From: Gemmatimonadaceae bacterium
GTDB taxonomy: Bacteria; Gemmatimonadota; Gemmatimonadetes; Gemmatimonadales; Gemmatimonadaceae
Direction of reading: 5' to 3'
DNA: 59,511 nucleotides
NCBI GenBank assembly: GCA_014379355.1
Contig: JACMLX010000265.1
Coordinates: 1 to 59,511 of the forward strand
Part shown: piece after piece, positions 1 through 8,923 of the stretch
How positions within the stretch are numbered: position 1 is the first letter of the stretch
Layout: the number at the start of each line of letters is the position of its first letter
Notes under the pieces: generated by a model
What the model saw: only the letters and a program-made list of their open reading frames with translations
Told to the model about the DNA's origin: nothing
Databases searched by the model: none
Made by a program: the position numbers and the translations under genes

Positions 1-171
1 GCACTCCCCGGCCTCCAGCCCTATCCTCCCACCGCCGTTGCGGCAGTCCGAAGGGAGACTGAAGCCGAGTCCGGCTGCACCGGCTCGCGCTTGCTCGGAC
101 TCACCCCTCCCATCGCGATCTCGACCGTGATAACTTGACAGGCTACAAGTACCCCGCGAGGAGCACGCATC
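1..171. other. Upstream region of rpmG, no gene seen
   Basis: No open frame, tRNA cloverleaf or CCA end can be supported here. Short complementary words GAGTCCG and CGGACTC lie near 80 and 113 but no T-run follows them. A TTGACA at 135-140 lies only about 31 bases before the rpmG start and has no good -10 behind it. TAACTT at 131-136 resembles -10 hexamers seen elsewhere in the window and could give a leader of about 35 bases. The rpmG promoter therefore probably lies here but is not resolved. Confidence 0.4.
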
Positions 172-333
172 ATGGCCGCTAAGGGCAAGCGCATCAACAT
201 CAAGCTGCGCAGCACAGAATCGCCGTACACGTACCACAAGACCAAGAATGCGCGTCTGCATCCCGAGCGGATCGAGATGAAGAAGTACGATCCGGTCGTG
301 AAGAAGCACGTCCTGTTCAAGGAAACCAAGTAA
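172..333 (+). CDS. rpmG: 50S ribosomal protein L33
   Basis: This 53-residue basic protein (begins [20 protein letters not shown], ends KHVLFKETK) has the usual length and sequence of L33, a small protein of the large ribosomal subunit near the exit-site tRNA. It has no cysteine, so it is the zinc-free form of L33 rather than the four-Cys form. The ATG at 172 follows a purine-rich GAGGAG-like site at about 158-162. A strong intrinsic terminator follows at 351-398, and no other gene is visible before it in the window, so it is probably transcribed alone or as the last gene of an operon that begins outside. Confidence 0.96.
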   Translation: MAAKGKRINIKLRSTESPYTYHKTKNARLHPERIEMKKYDPVVKKHVLFKETK

Positions 334-350
334 CGGTTGCGCGATGCGCG

Positions 351-398
351 GAGCCCGGCACCTGCGCCTCGTCATGGCAGCGGTGCCGGGCTCCTTTT
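351..398 (+). terminator. Intrinsic terminator after rpmG
   Basis: A perfect 12-bp GC-rich stem (351-362 GAGCCCGGCACC with 382-393 GGTGCCGGGCTC) encloses a 19-base loop and is followed by one C and TTTT at 395-398. It starts 17 bases after the rpmG stop. The position, stem and T-run are those of a Rho-independent terminator. Confidence 0.85.
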
Positions 399-562
399 GC
401 GTTCCGTCTGACACGTCGCGCGCGATCGTGATCTGCTGACGGGCTCGCACGGTCGCTGCGACGGGCTGCTGCATCCAGACGGACAGGCGCGCCGAACTGT
501 CATGAGGCCGCACGACGCGTCACGGATCGTGCACACGCGCCATTCCACGCTGATCCGTTCCG

Positions 563-2860
563 ATGCGCCGTCGAATCGCCCTGCTGGTTTTGCTCTCCGG
601 TGCTTTATCGCGATCAGTCGTCGCCCAGGCCGCGCCGCAGACCGGACTGATCGACGGCAGCATCCGATCCGGTCCAACGCAGCAACCGATTGCGAGCGCC
701 GCCGTCCGTGTGGTCGGGACGGAATTTGCCGTCGTGAGCGGTGACGATGGCCGCTTTCGACTGCGTGCCCCGGTCGGCGTGCTGCGGCTCGAAGTGCGCG
801 CGATCGGATTTGCCCCGATCGTGCGCAGCGACGTGGTCGTCAGTGCAGGCAAACCCACCACGATCGTGATCGAGCTGCAACCGCGCGTCGTGACGCTGTC
901 GGCCATCGATGTGACGCCGAGCTATTTCGAGCCGACGCAGGCAACGCCGGTCAGCACACAGCGATTCTCGGCCGAAGAGATCCGTCGCACGCCCGGTGTG
1001 CAGGAAGACGTCGTGCGCGCGGTATCGGTATTGCCCGGCGTCGGTGTCACCACGGCCGGCCGCAACGATCTGGTCGTGCGCGGAGGCGCCCCGTTCGAGA
1101 ATCTGTTCGTGGTGGACAATGTCGAAGTGCCGAACGTGAATCACTTCGGCACGCAGGGATCCACCGGTGGTCCCGTATCGCTGATCCCCATCGAATTCGT
1201 GAAGGACGCCGCGCTCAGCGCCGGCGGCTTCGGCGTCCGCTACGGTGATCGGACATCGAGCGTGACGACGATCGCACTTCGCGAAGGAAATCGTGCACGG
1301 CGTGCGACCACGCTGAATCTCTCCGCCACCGGCTTCGGCGCCATCGCCGAAGGCCCATTGCCCAATGATGGCTCCCTGCTCGTAAGCGCTCGACGCAGCT
1401 ATCTCGATCTCGTCTTCAACGCGGTCGGTTTTCCCTTCATTCCCGCCTACACCGATATCACAGTCAAGGCCGTGCAGCGGCCGACACCGCGCGACGAACT
1501 GTCGGTGCTGCTCGTCGGTGCCGTGGATCGCATCACGTTCAAGAACGGCACTGCCGACAACCGGTACGACAACGCCACGGTGCTCGGATCGTCGCAGGAT
1601 CAGTACATCGCCGGCGTCACCTGGAAGCATCTCCTGCCGAGCGGTGTCGTCACCACCACACTCGGCCGGACATGGAGCCGCTTCGACGCTGCACAACGCG
1701 ACTCATCCGATCCGCCGCAGCTGATTTTCGGAGCGCGATCCACTGAAGGCGAGACGTCGCTGCGCAGTGACGTCACGCTGCAGCTCTCGACGCGTCACGA
1801 ACTCTCTGCGGGTCTGATTGGCAAGTACGCCGGGGCGCTGCGGTATGACATCACGCTGCCCGGCGCGACGAGACGGGATCAGGACGGCGTGCCGCAGGCG
1901 CTGCGCGTGGATACGACCTTCGCGACGTTCAAGCAGGCCGCGTACCTGCAGGACGTCATGCAACTTTCCGATCGAGTACGCCTCACGCTCGGCCTGCGCG
2001 GCGACTGGTATCAGTACTTGCAGAACGCCGTGCGTCTCGCGCCGCGGGCGGCGCTGGCGTGGAGCGTGAATGAGGGCAACACGCTCACGCTGGCGGGAGG
2101 ACAGTACTATCAGGCACCGCAATCGATCTGGCTGGTCGGCGACGAGAGGAATCGGCTGAATCTCCGGCCGCTGCGCGCCGATCAGCTGGTCGCCGGATGG
2201 CAGCGACTCGTCCGGCCCGACTTGAAGCTGCAGGTCGAGGCCTACGTCAAGCACTACGCGGATTATCCGGGACGGGTGTACCGCCCGCGCGCCGTGCTGC
2301 AGCCCAGCGGCTTCGATGACGTGACGAATGACATTCCGTATGGCCTCGAGCCCTTGCGAGCCGACGCGACGGGTGATGTGCGCGGTGCCGAAGTCCTGCT
2401 GCAGAAGCGCCTGAGTGATGTGCCGGTATATGGTCTGATCAGTGCGAGCTACAACCGCACGCGCTTCCGTGGACTGGACGGGAGTACGTCCACCGGTGCG
2501 TTCGATTCACCGCTGGTGTTCAATGCGCTGCTCGGTTGGCGACCGAATGCACGCTGGGAATTCAGCGGTCGCGTGCGTTCGGCGGCAGGGCTGCCCACGA
2601 CACCGTTCACGACCGACGGACGCCTGGATTTCACGCGCTACAACGCCGGCGAGCGGCTTCCGACATTCTTCGCACTCGACGTGCGCGTCGACCGCCGATT
2701 CGTCTTCCGTCGATCGCAGCTGGTGACATACCTTGATGTGCAGAATGCGACGGCGCGCAAGAACATCTCGCAGCTCGCGTGGGATGCCCGCCTCCGCGCT
2801 CCGAAGCCCGACGAAAGCATTGGCATCCTGCCGAGCATCGGGATCAACTGGGAGTTCTGA
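563..2860 (+). CDS. TonB-dependent outer-membrane receptor with carboxypeptidase-like N-domain
   Basis: A 765-residue protein. Residues 1-22 form a signal peptide ending in VVAQA. Residues about 27-110 form a carboxypeptidase-regulatory-like (CarboxypepD_reg) beta-sandwich. A plug domain follows (about 135-240, with VLPGVGV and the plug-type DLVVRGGAPFENLFVVDNVE), then a beta-barrel ending in a terminal Phe (INWEF), as is typical for outer-membrane barrels. It should import a large ligand across the outer membrane using TonB energy; the substrate cannot be told. No dedicated transporter or SusD-like partner is adjacent, so it appears to be an orphan receptor. ATG 563 is used because it begins the signal peptide. 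An element of the repeat family follows immediately. Confidence 0.88.
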   Translation: MRRRIALLVLLSGALSRSVVAQAAPQTGLIDGSIRSGPTQQPIASAAVRVVGTEFAVVSGDDGRFRLRAPVGVLRLEVRAIGFAPIVRSDVVVSAGKPTTIVIELQPRVVTLSAIDVTPSYFEPTQATPVSTQRFSAEEIRRTPGVQEDVVRAVSVLPGVGVTTAGRNDLVVRGGAPFENLFVVDNVEVPNVNHFGTQGSTGGPVSLIPIEFVKDAALSAGGFGVRYGDRTSSVTTIALREGNRARRATTLNLSATGFGAIAEGPLPNDGSLLVSARRSYLDLVFNAVGFPFIPAYTDITVKAVQRPTPRDELSVLLVGAVDRITFKNGTADNRYDNATVLGSSQDQYIAGVTWKHLLPSGVVTTTLGRTWSRFDAAQRDSSDPPQLIFGARSTEGETSLRSDVTLQLSTRHELSAGLIGKYAGALRYDITLPGATRRDQDGVPQALRVDTTFATFKQAAYLQDVMQLSDRVRLTLGLRGDWYQYLQNAVRLAPRAALAWSVNEGNTLTLAGGQYYQAPQSIWLVGDERNRLNLRPLRADQLVAGWQRLVRPDLKLQVEAYVKHYADYPGRVYRPRAVLQPSGFDDVTNDIPYGLEPLRADATGDVRGAEVLLQKRLSDVPVYGLISASYNRTRFRGLDGSTSTGAFDSPLVFNALLGWRPNARWEFSGRVRSAAGLPTTPFTTDGRLDFTRYNAGERLPTFFALDVRVDRRFVFRRSQLVTYLDVQNATARKNISQLAWDARLRAPKPDESIGILPSIGINWEF

Positions 2861-2961
2861 AAAGTTTTCGCGCGGGGACGCGGGGCGATCGCTCGCCGTC
2901 ACTACAATCTTTTGAGAACACTTTTCACGCGGGGCCCGCGGGGAACGCGTGAAAAGTGTTC
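2861..2961. repeat. Convergent-gap repeat element A, with perfect 16-bp hairpin
   Basis: The gap between two convergent genes holds a left-arm fragment (AAAGTTTTCGCGCGGGGACG at 2861-2880) shared with elements at 6904 and 8572. It also holds a compact palindrome at 2916-2961: GAACACTTTTCACGCG (2916-2931) pairs perfectly with CGCGTGAAAAGTGTTC (2946-2961) around a 14-base GC loop. The arm sequence TTTTCACGCGGGGCCCGCG matches the arms at 20099 and 29226. It is the shortest copy, with no GGAAC core, and may act as a terminator for both flanking genes. Confidence 0.75.
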
Positions 2962-2998
2962 GCTGCACACTGCGGGACGCCGGAGTTTCGCTGTCGTG

Positions 2999-3967
2999 TC
3001 AGATCAGGAACGCGTCGCCGGCTTCGGGGAGCACATATGCGATATCGAGGCGCGACACCATCGGGGTCAGGCGTTCTCGCAGCGACAGTGGAATCGGATT
3101 CCGGTCCGCGATGAGCACCTGCGCGTGCCGCAGCGCCTTGAGCGTCGTGTCATCCATCGGCGTGTCGAGCAGTGCGACCGCCTGCTCGAGCGTGAGGGTC
3201 AGCGAGTCGGGATGGTACCGGCCGATCGCGCGCACGATCGTCGTCGATGTTGGGCGAAACTCCGTCGGCACGACCATCACCTGCCGTGCCGCGATGCCGG
3301 GCAGGAGATCGAGCAGGATGCCGACGGCCGACTGCGCGGGCGCGGCGCAATACCGTACGCTCTGCCGCTTGATGCCGAGGTGGCGCCGCAACGTGCTGCC
3401 CAGCCGACCGATGGTCTGCGCATTGATCGCGAACGGCGGCGTGGTCGAGCCCCCGTCGATGAGCGCACGCACCTGCGGGCCTGCCGGCGCCATGATGTCG
3501 CGCAGCTGGATCGTCAGCCGCATCGGCATGGCCGCTGGCGGTTCGTGCGGCTGGCCTGGCGACAGGCCGACACCCACAAGCGGATTGGGACGCCAGATCA
3601 GCGATGCGCCCGAGTCCGACACCAGCGGCCCCTCGGCCATGCGCCGATGATCGTCGCACGGCCAATACACGAATCCGCCAAGGATCGCGGCCAGCGCGTC
3701 GACGACACGGCTGACCCCTGCCGAGTCGCTGGCCAGCACGTCACCGTGTCGCATGCCGGCACGCTGGAGGGCCGCGATGCGGTGCCGGATCAACTCCAGC
3801 AGCGAGGCGCCGGCAACCATGAGGTCACCTCCATCCTCGCGACTGCGTGCCACACACACCGTCGGCGCGGGCGACGACTGCAGAATCGCCGTCAGTCGAC
3901 GCTGGAGCCCCGAGGGATCGTTCGGGGTGAGGCGATCGGCGGCACCGGGAAGCGAAGGCTCATGCAT
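2999..3967 (-). CDS. Truncated or degenerate adenylate-forming enzyme (ANL) homologue
   Basis: A 322-residue protein of uncertain function. The stretch at about 52-105 (SLLELIRHRIAALQRAGMRHG then DVLA...GFVYWPCD) resembles the N-terminal part of AMP-binding enzymes. The C-terminal third follows the A4-A5 region of that fold and ends in DIAYVLPEAGDAFLI, near where the YGxTE motif would fall. The P-loop-like TSGTTGxPK motif and the whole C-terminal lid domain are missing, since family members are usually over 500 residues. Adenylation activity is therefore doubtful. It could be a decayed gene or a repurposed domain. It is monocistronic, divergent from the gene at 4133 and convergent with the receptor at 563. 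Confidence 0.5.
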   Translation of the reverse strand: MHEPSLPGAADRLTPNDPSGLQRRLTAILQSSPAPTVCVARSREDGGDLMVAGASLLELIRHRIAALQRAGMRHGDVLASDSAGVSRVVDALAAILGGFVYWPCDDHRRMAEGPLVSDSGASLIWRPNPLVGVGLSPGQPHEPPAAMPMRLTIQLRDIMAPAGPQVRALIDGGSTTPPFAINAQTIGRLGSTLRRHLGIKRQSVRYCAAPAQSAVGILLDLLPGIAARQVMVVPTEFRPTSTTIVRAIGRYHPDSLTLTLEQAVALLDTPMDDTTLKALRHAQVLIADRNPIPLSLRERLTPMVSRLDIAYVLPEAGDAFLI

Positions 3968-4132
3968 ACGGCGCGGGGCAAGGGTCGGTGTGCAGCATAA
4001 GGACGACTGAACTCCGAGTATCGGAACGCCGCTGCGCCGGCTGCAGACCGCCTACGTCTGCATCCCGTGTGGAACCCGGCCCCGGTCGTCGCCGTATGGC
4101 CACTCGTCGTCGGCGCACCTTCATTCGAGCCT

Positions 4133-6781
4133 ATGCTACTCCCAGCACTCCTCCTGCTCCTGCAGCAGCCTGCCGCCACCGGCTCGGCATCACCTGAGCC
4201 GGCCCGCCGTCGCCCGGTGACGAGTGCGCTGGACGCCAGCGCGTTCCCCGACTCGGCCACACGCAATCTCTTCCTGCTCGCACGACGCGCACGCATCGCG
4301 CAGGATTCGGCGCTGCGCGGGTACGATGCCAAGACGCAGGCGCGCATCACCGTCAGCATGGGCACGTCCGCGTTGCTTCGGAACAAGCTGCTGTTCCGTA
4401 CGGAGAACGTGTCGAACGTGAAGTGGCGTCGCAGCCAGGGCATGTGGATCGAGCCGCTCGCATCGCGCACGACGGTGCCGATGTCGAAGAACGTGAACAT
4501 CAACGGTGTGGCGGCGTCGCTGATTCCGGTGCCGTATTTCCCCGGCCGCGAACAGCTGTGGATGCCGAGCACCGACATGGCGACCGTGCGCCGCGATGTC
4601 GATGAAAGCGAGGGCTTCATCCATCCGCTCGCGCGCGGCAGTGAAGCGTATTATCGCTATCAGATCGGTGATTCGATCCGCATTCGCCTGCCCAGTGGCG
4701 AGGGCCTCACCCTGCGTGAGCTGAAGGTCATCGCGCGCCGTCCGGAGTGGCGGAGTTTCGTCGGCAGTTTCTGGTTCGACGAACGCAGCGGATCCCTGGT
4801 GCGCGCCGCCTATCGCTTGTCGGCGCCACTCGAGATCTGGAACGAGGCGCTCGCAGATGTGAAGAAGGACATCGAGGACGCCGAGCGTGACACCACGGCC
4901 AGGCGTGCGCAGCGTGTCAAGGACGCGAAGGAGGATGCACCGCCGGGCTGGGTGCGCGGCTTGGTGAATCCCCTGCGCTTCGACATCAACCTGGTGACGG
5001 TCGAATACGCACTGTACGAGGGCAAGTTCTGGCTGCCGCGCGTGAATCGTGCCGAAGGCAGCACGCAGGCGATGTTCATGCATATCCCCATCCGCATCGA
5101 GGAGAGCTACAAGTACGACGATGTGGACGGCACGGCGCCGCTGCCACCGATGCCGGCGCTGGCGAGTGCGCGGCGCACGAGTGCGAGCATGCAGGTGTGC
5201 GCGCCCCAGTGCGAGGATGTGGTGAACGACGATGATTTCGACGCCCGCATGCCCCGCATGCGGCGACGCCAGCTCGTCGACTCGCTCCTGCGAGCGAACG
5301 GGTACGAGCCGGCGACGGTCGCCGACACCTCGCCGACCGCGAGCCGCCTGCGCGTGGTCGGCGATTCGCTGTACGGCGTGCTGCGCGACTCGGTCTGGAA
5401 GGTGATCGTCGCCGAGCGTCACGCCGGGCGCGATTCGCTGTTGCGTGCGGCGGGTCGCACGGTGCCGGCCGAAACCGACTCGACGCGAGATGCGCGCAGT
5501 CAGCGGCGCTATGGCGATTCGCTGTATCGCGCGGCCAACCGCGCCGCGCGTCGCAAGGTGCGCGACGCGGAATGTGCGGCATCGGGTGGGTTCTACACAC
5601 GCGTTGAGACTCGCTATGAAGGCGCGTTGCGCTACGCCGTCAGGCTGCCGTGCGATTCGACGGTGCTGGCGTCGTCGAGAGAGTTGCCGAAATCGCCGTA
5701 TGACCCGAACGAGGAAGTGTTTTCACAGCGCGACGCGGCGGCACTCGCGAGTTCGCTCGGACTCGGACTACAGCCCGCGTTCGGCCCGCAGCCGCTCCAG
5801 TTCGACTACTCGCTCAAGCAGCAGCGCTACAATCGCGTCGAAGGGTTCTCGTTCGGCACCGAAGTGACGTGGCCACTCGGCGCAGGCTACACGGCCTCGG
5901 GCAACGCGCGCCTCGGCGTGGCGGATTGGCAACCGAATGCGGAAGTCCGTCTCGCGCGCAGCAACGGTCGCACGACGATTCAAGGCGCTGCATTCCGGCG
6001 CCTCAGTTACACCAACGACTTCGGTGATCCGCTGAGCGTCGGGTCGTCGCTGGCGACGTTGCTGTATGGGCGTGACGAAGGGTTCTACTACCGGAGCGCC
6101 GGTGCCGAAGTGACATGGACGCGACCAACGGAGAATGGCCTGCTCAGATGGCGCGCGTTCGGAGAGCGACACGATCCGGCGCGCAAACGCTGGAACTTCA
6201 ACGTCGCGAATGCCTTCAGCAGCAATCGTGTCATGCCCGCCAACATCGTGGCCGAGGAAGGGCAGGTGGCGGGCGGATCCGGCGAATGGCATGCGAGTTA
6301 CGGCATCGATCCGCGACGCTGGCAGCTGGTGACCGATCTGCGTGCCGAAGCCGCGGGCGGATCGTTCAACTATGCGCGCGGCCTGGCGGACATCACGCTG
6401 TCGCGACCGCTGTTCTGGAAACTCTCGTTCGGACAGACGGCAAGTGTCGGCACGGCCACCGACAGTGTGCCGCTCCAACGGCAGTTCTACATGGGGGGAC
6501 TGCGCACGGTGCGTGGTCAGCTCGCGGGCACACGTGTCGGCAATACGTACTGGCTGTCACGCTCGGAGATCGGGTACGGATCATCCGCGTCGAAGCAGAC
6601 GGCGTTCCTCGACCTCGGCTGGGCCGGCGATCGCAGTGACTTCACGACGCCGGGACGCCCGATCGCGGGATATGGCTTCGGAACGTCGTTCGTCGAGGGC
6701 CTGTTCCGCATCGACGTCAGCCAGGGCATTTATCCACGCAAAGGCACACGCGTCGATCTGTCACTCGGCGCGCGATTCTAG
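4133..6781 (+). CDS. Exported outer-membrane protein with C-terminal Omp85-like beta-barrel
   Basis: Of the possible starts, ATG 4133 gives a clean signal peptide (MLLPALLLLLQQPAATGSA) and an 882-residue protein. A GTG at 4067 would add 22 residues in front. Residues about 60-330 form a conserved-looking globular region of unknown fold. A polar, charged linker rich in Arg and Asp follows (about 340-500). The last 330 residues alternate like a beta-barrel and contain FYMGGLRTVRGQ, which resembles the GGxxSxRG motif of BamA/Omp85 barrels. The protein ends in an aromatic residue (SLGARF). I see no POTRA repeats. Its role is unknown; an outer-membrane assembly or surface protein is plausible. Confidence 0.6.
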   Translation: MLLPALLLLLQQPAATGSASPEPARRRPVTSALDASAFPDSATRNLFLLARRARIAQDSALRGYDAKTQARITVSMGTSALLRNKLLFRTENVSNVKWRRSQGMWIEPLASRTTVPMSKNVNINGVAASLIPVPYFPGREQLWMPSTDMATVRRDVDESEGFIHPLARGSEAYYRYQIGDSIRIRLPSGEGLTLRELKVIARRPEWRSFVGSFWFDERSGSLVRAAYRLSAPLEIWNEALADVKKDIEDAERDTTARRAQRVKDAKEDAPPGWVRGLVNPLRFDINLVTVEYALYEGKFWLPRVNRAEGSTQAMFMHIPIRIEESYKYDDVDGTAPLPPMPALASARRTSASMQVCAPQCEDVVNDDDFDARMPRMRRRQLVDSLLRANGYEPATVADTSPTASRLRVVGDSLYGVLRDSVWKVIVAERHAGRDSLLRAAGRTVPAETDSTRDARSQRRYGDSLYRAANRAARRKVRDAECAASGGFYTRVETRYEGALRYAVRLPCDSTVLASSRELPKSPYDPNEEVFSQRDAAALASSLGLGLQPAFGPQPLQFDYSLKQQRYNRVEGFSFGTEVTWPLGAGYTASGNARLGVADWQPNAEVRLARSNGRTTIQGAAFRRLSYTNDFGDPLSVGSSLATLLYGRDEGFYYRSAGAEVTWTRPTENGLLRWRAFGERHDPARKRWNFNVANAFSSNRVMPANIVAEEGQVAGGSGEWHASYGIDPRRWQLVTDLRAEAAGGSFNYARGLADITLSRPLFWKLSFGQTASVGTATDSVPLQRQFYMGGLRTVRGQLAGTRVGNTYWLSRSEIGYGSSASKQTAFLDLGWAGDRSDFTTPGRPIAGYGFGTSFVEGLFRIDVSQGIYPRKGTRVDLSLGARF

Positions 6782-6809
6782 CAGCCAGTCGGCGGCCTGG
6801 CCCGCTCAA

Positions 6810-7137
6810 ACTTTTCGCGCGGGGGCCGCGAAGGACGCGACGGGCTCCCCACACCCAGCCACCGTCGTCTTGCGCCGCCGACCTTTTGTACGCGAACGGC
6901 CGGAAAAGTTTTCGCGCGGAGCCGCGGGGACGCGGGGAAACTGCGAAATGCTTTGGAACTGCGCTCGCGAGACGCTGTTGCAACAAAGCAGTTGCCGTTG
7001 ACCTGGTTCTTGCCCCGCGTCCCCGCGTCCCCGCGTGAAAACTTTTGTGTGGCGGGCGACCGAACGTTCGCGTCCGCGGTATGCTCGGTGGGTCGATCGA
7101 ATCCCTTCGCGCCCTTCGCGGCCCCCGCGTGAAAGGT
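6810..7137. repeat. Nested long inverted-repeat element B
   Basis: Two inverted repeats lie one inside the other. The outer arms are 6810-6839 (ACTTTTCGCGCGGGGGCCGC...) and 7110-7137 (...GGCCCCCGCGTGAAAGGT). The inner arms are about 6904-6937 and 7012-7047, with the inner-arm signature CGGAGCCGCGGGGACGCGGG. The core at about 6946-6995 contains GCTTTGGAACTGCG and a partly complementary half. The spacer sequences between outer and inner arms differ from those in element C, although the arms match. This is the only copy lying between genes of the same direction (4133 gene and panD). Confidence 0.75.
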
Positions 7138-7186
7138 GTCGTCGATCGCTGATCGCTCTCGGCGCCACACGCTCGAACGGAAAGGT

Positions 7187-7198
7187 TAGGTTTCAGCC
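7187..7198 (+). promoter_or_regulatory. Leaderless-type -10 (TAGGTT-N6-ATG) of panD
   Basis: TAGGTT at 7187-7192 is followed by exactly six bases and the panD ATG at 7199, so transcription would begin at or within a base or two of the start codon. The same TAGGTTTCAG string precedes the HAD gene at 27080. No convincing -35 is visible. Confidence 0.5.
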
Positions 7199-7567
7199 AT
7201 GCAGCGCATCATGATCCGGGCCAAGATTCATCGCGCGACCGTGACCGACGCAGACCTGCACTATGAAGGGTCGCTGACGATCGATCGCGACCTGCTGGAT
7301 GCGGCGGACCTCAAGCCGTACGAGAAAGTGGCAGTCGTGAACGTCAACAACGGTGCACGGTTCGAGACGTATGCGATCGAAGGTGCGCGCGGCAGCGGCG
7401 AGATCAAGCTCAATGGCGCCGCCGCGCGCATGGCGCAGGTCGGTGATCTCGTGATCATCATGGCGTTCGGTGTGTTCGACGCACACGAACTTCCGGAGAA
7501 CTTCGAGCCGCGAAAGGTGTTCGTGGATGCGAAGAATCGCATGACACAGGTCACCGGCGGCAACTAG
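7199..7567 (+). CDS. panD: Aspartate 1-decarboxylase (pyruvoyl enzyme) precursor
   Basis: This 122-residue protein makes beta-alanine from L-aspartate for pantothenate and coenzyme A synthesis. The self-cleavage site Gly24-Ser25 is present in YEGSLTI, and Ser25 becomes the catalytic pyruvoyl group. The conserved core continues through [15 protein letters not shown] and a glycine-rich middle. The length fits the family (about 115-140), and the ATG at 7199 places the cleavage site at the usual residue 24. The gene stands apart from other pan genes. It is followed after 14 bases by the ATPase gene at 7582 and is probably co-transcribed with it. Confidence 0.96.
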   Translation: MQRIMIRAKIHRATVTDADLHYEGSLTIDRDLLDAADLKPYEKVAVVNVNNGARFETYAIEGARGSGEIKLNGAAARMAQVGDLVIIMAFGVFDAHELPENFEPRKVFVDAKNRMTQVTGGN

Positions 7568-7581
7568 ACACGACGACTGGC

Positions 7582-8463
7582 ATGCCGCCGCGCGCCCCAC
7601 GCCGTCGAACGACGGCCACGCCAGCGTCAGACTGGCACCACGGCGAGCCGCAGCTGCTCAGTGTGACGCACACCCATCCGACATGGGCGCCAGCCGCGTT
7701 CCCGTTCAACGTGCCGACGATAGCGTCACTCCAGACGCTCGATCTCGACGCCGCCGTGATCTGCTTCGTCGGCGAGAACGGATCGGGGAAGTCCACGCTG
7801 CTGGAAGCGATCGCGATCGGTGCCTCGCTCCCGTCCGCTGGTGCCGCGAATCGGGCGCAGGACGACCCGACGCTCAAGGATCAGCTCTGGCTGTCGCGCG
7901 CGCTCAAGCTCACCTGGCGCACGCGAAACAATCGCGGCTTCTTCCTGCGCGCAGAGGACTTCTTCGGCTTCCAGAACCTGCTCAAGCGCGAGCGCGCCGA
8001 ATTCGCCGACACGTTGCGCCGCATGGAAGCGGAATACGCCACGCGGTCAGCGCACGCCAGGGGTCTCGCGATGGGGCCCATCAAGAACAGCATGCGCGAG
8101 ATGGAACAGCGCTACGGCGTCGATCCGGATGCGAAGTCACACGGCGAGGCGTTCCTCAACTTCTTCCAGCAGCGCCTCGTACCGAAGGGACTCTACCTGA
8201 TGGACGAGCCCGAGGCCGCACTCTCGCCGCAGCGGCAGTTGTCACTGCTGGCGATGATGTTCGACCTCGTCGCGGAGGGCTCGCAGTTCATCATCGCGAC
8301 CCACTCGCCGCTGCTGCTCGCGTTTCCGGGGGCGCGGATCTACTCGTTCGACGAATCGCCGATCGCGCAGGTGGCGTGGACCGACACCGATCATGTGCGT
8401 CTCACGCGCGAGTTCCTCGCCGAGCCTGAGCGGTATCTGCGAAACCTTCGGCCGCCGGACTGA
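7582..8463 (+). CDS. AAA-family ATPase (predicted ABC-type ATPase fold)
   Basis: A 293-residue ATPase. Walker A is GENGSGKS at residues 64-71, Walker B is LYLMDEPEA at 204-212, and an H-loop-like ATHSP follows near 240. This arrangement, with a short coil region (about 135-180) between the Walker motifs, fits the soluble single-domain ATPases of the COG3910 kind, related to SMC/RecF-type enzymes rather than transporters. No partner nuclease or effector gene is adjacent, so it does not look like a two-gene defence system. The start ATG 7582 lies 14 bases after panD. The cellular role is unknown. Confidence 0.8.
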   Translation: MPPRAPRRRTTATPASDWHHGEPQLLSVTHTHPTWAPAAFPFNVPTIASLQTLDLDAAVICFVGENGSGKSTLLEAIAIGASLPSAGAANRAQDDPTLKDQLWLSRALKLTWRTRNNRGFFLRAEDFFGFQNLLKRERAEFADTLRRMEAEYATRSAHARGLAMGPIKNSMREMEQRYGVDPDAKSHGEAFLNFFQQRLVPKGLYLMDEPEAALSPQRQLSLLAMMFDLVAEGSQFIIATHSPLLLAFPGARIYSFDESPIAQVAWTDTDHVRLTREFLAEPERYLRNLRPPD

Positions 8464-8476
8464 GATCCACATCCCT

Positions 8477-8879
8477 ACACTTTTCGCGCGGGGGCCGCGA
8501 AGGACGCGGGGACGTGCAACTGCATGTTGCGAACTGCGCGTGTTGATGCGACTGCATACAGCAGTTGCAAGGAAAAGCTTTCGCGCGGAGCCGCGGGGGC
8601 GCGGGGCAACTGCAACGGCTTTTGGAACAGCCCTCGCGGAGGTCGTGATGAACTCGCGCGAGTATGGCTGCCAGGGCGAGCGCAGTTCCAACAAAGCTTT
8701 TGGGCGGCGCGTGTAGAAGTCACCCTCGAAGCGCAGAAATTTGAACACGAGCGATCGCCCCGCGTTCCCGCGTCCCCGCGCGAAAACTGTTCAGTGCGAG
8801 TGTACGAGCACGCCCAGCCGCACGCAGTTGACACATCCGTCGCACGTCCCCGCGTCCTTCGCGGCCCCCGCGTGAAAAT
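8477..8879. repeat. Nested long inverted-repeat element C
   Basis: About 400 bases fill the gap between convergent genes. The outer arms are 8477-8512 and 8846-8879, matching the outer arms of element B (GGGGGCCGCGAAGGACGCGG). The inner arms are 8572-8606 and about 8757-8791, matching B's inner arms. The core holds CTTTTGGAACAGC (about 8619-8631) and GCAGTTCCAACAAAGC (about 8680-8695). The same nesting order in two places with different spacers suggests either insertion of one unit into another or a fixed composite element. Stop-free shadow frames here are by-products of the GC-rich arms, not genes. Confidence 0.78.
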
Positions 8880-8923
8880 TGCTTCGTCGGAGCACGAAAA
8901 CTGCTGAACGTCTGCGGCAGGAA

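Noticed and set aside
1-130. Possible tRNA or small RNA before rpmG
   Set aside because: There is no CCA end, T-loop sequence or cloverleaf; only short complementary words without a T-run.
7582-8463. Two-gene defence system around the AAA ATPase
   Set aside because: The neighbours are panD and a repeat element; no nuclease, methyltransferase or toxin-like partner is adjacent.
6810-8879. CRISPR array
   Set aside because: The repeated units are inverted pairs of different spacing and no regular direct-repeat/spacer pattern or cas gene is present.
8521-8907. Open frames through elements B and C with repeated Arg/Gly-rich phrases
   Set aside because: They translate the GC-rich arms of the repeats in several frames and on both strands, lack start sites and have no family resemblance.
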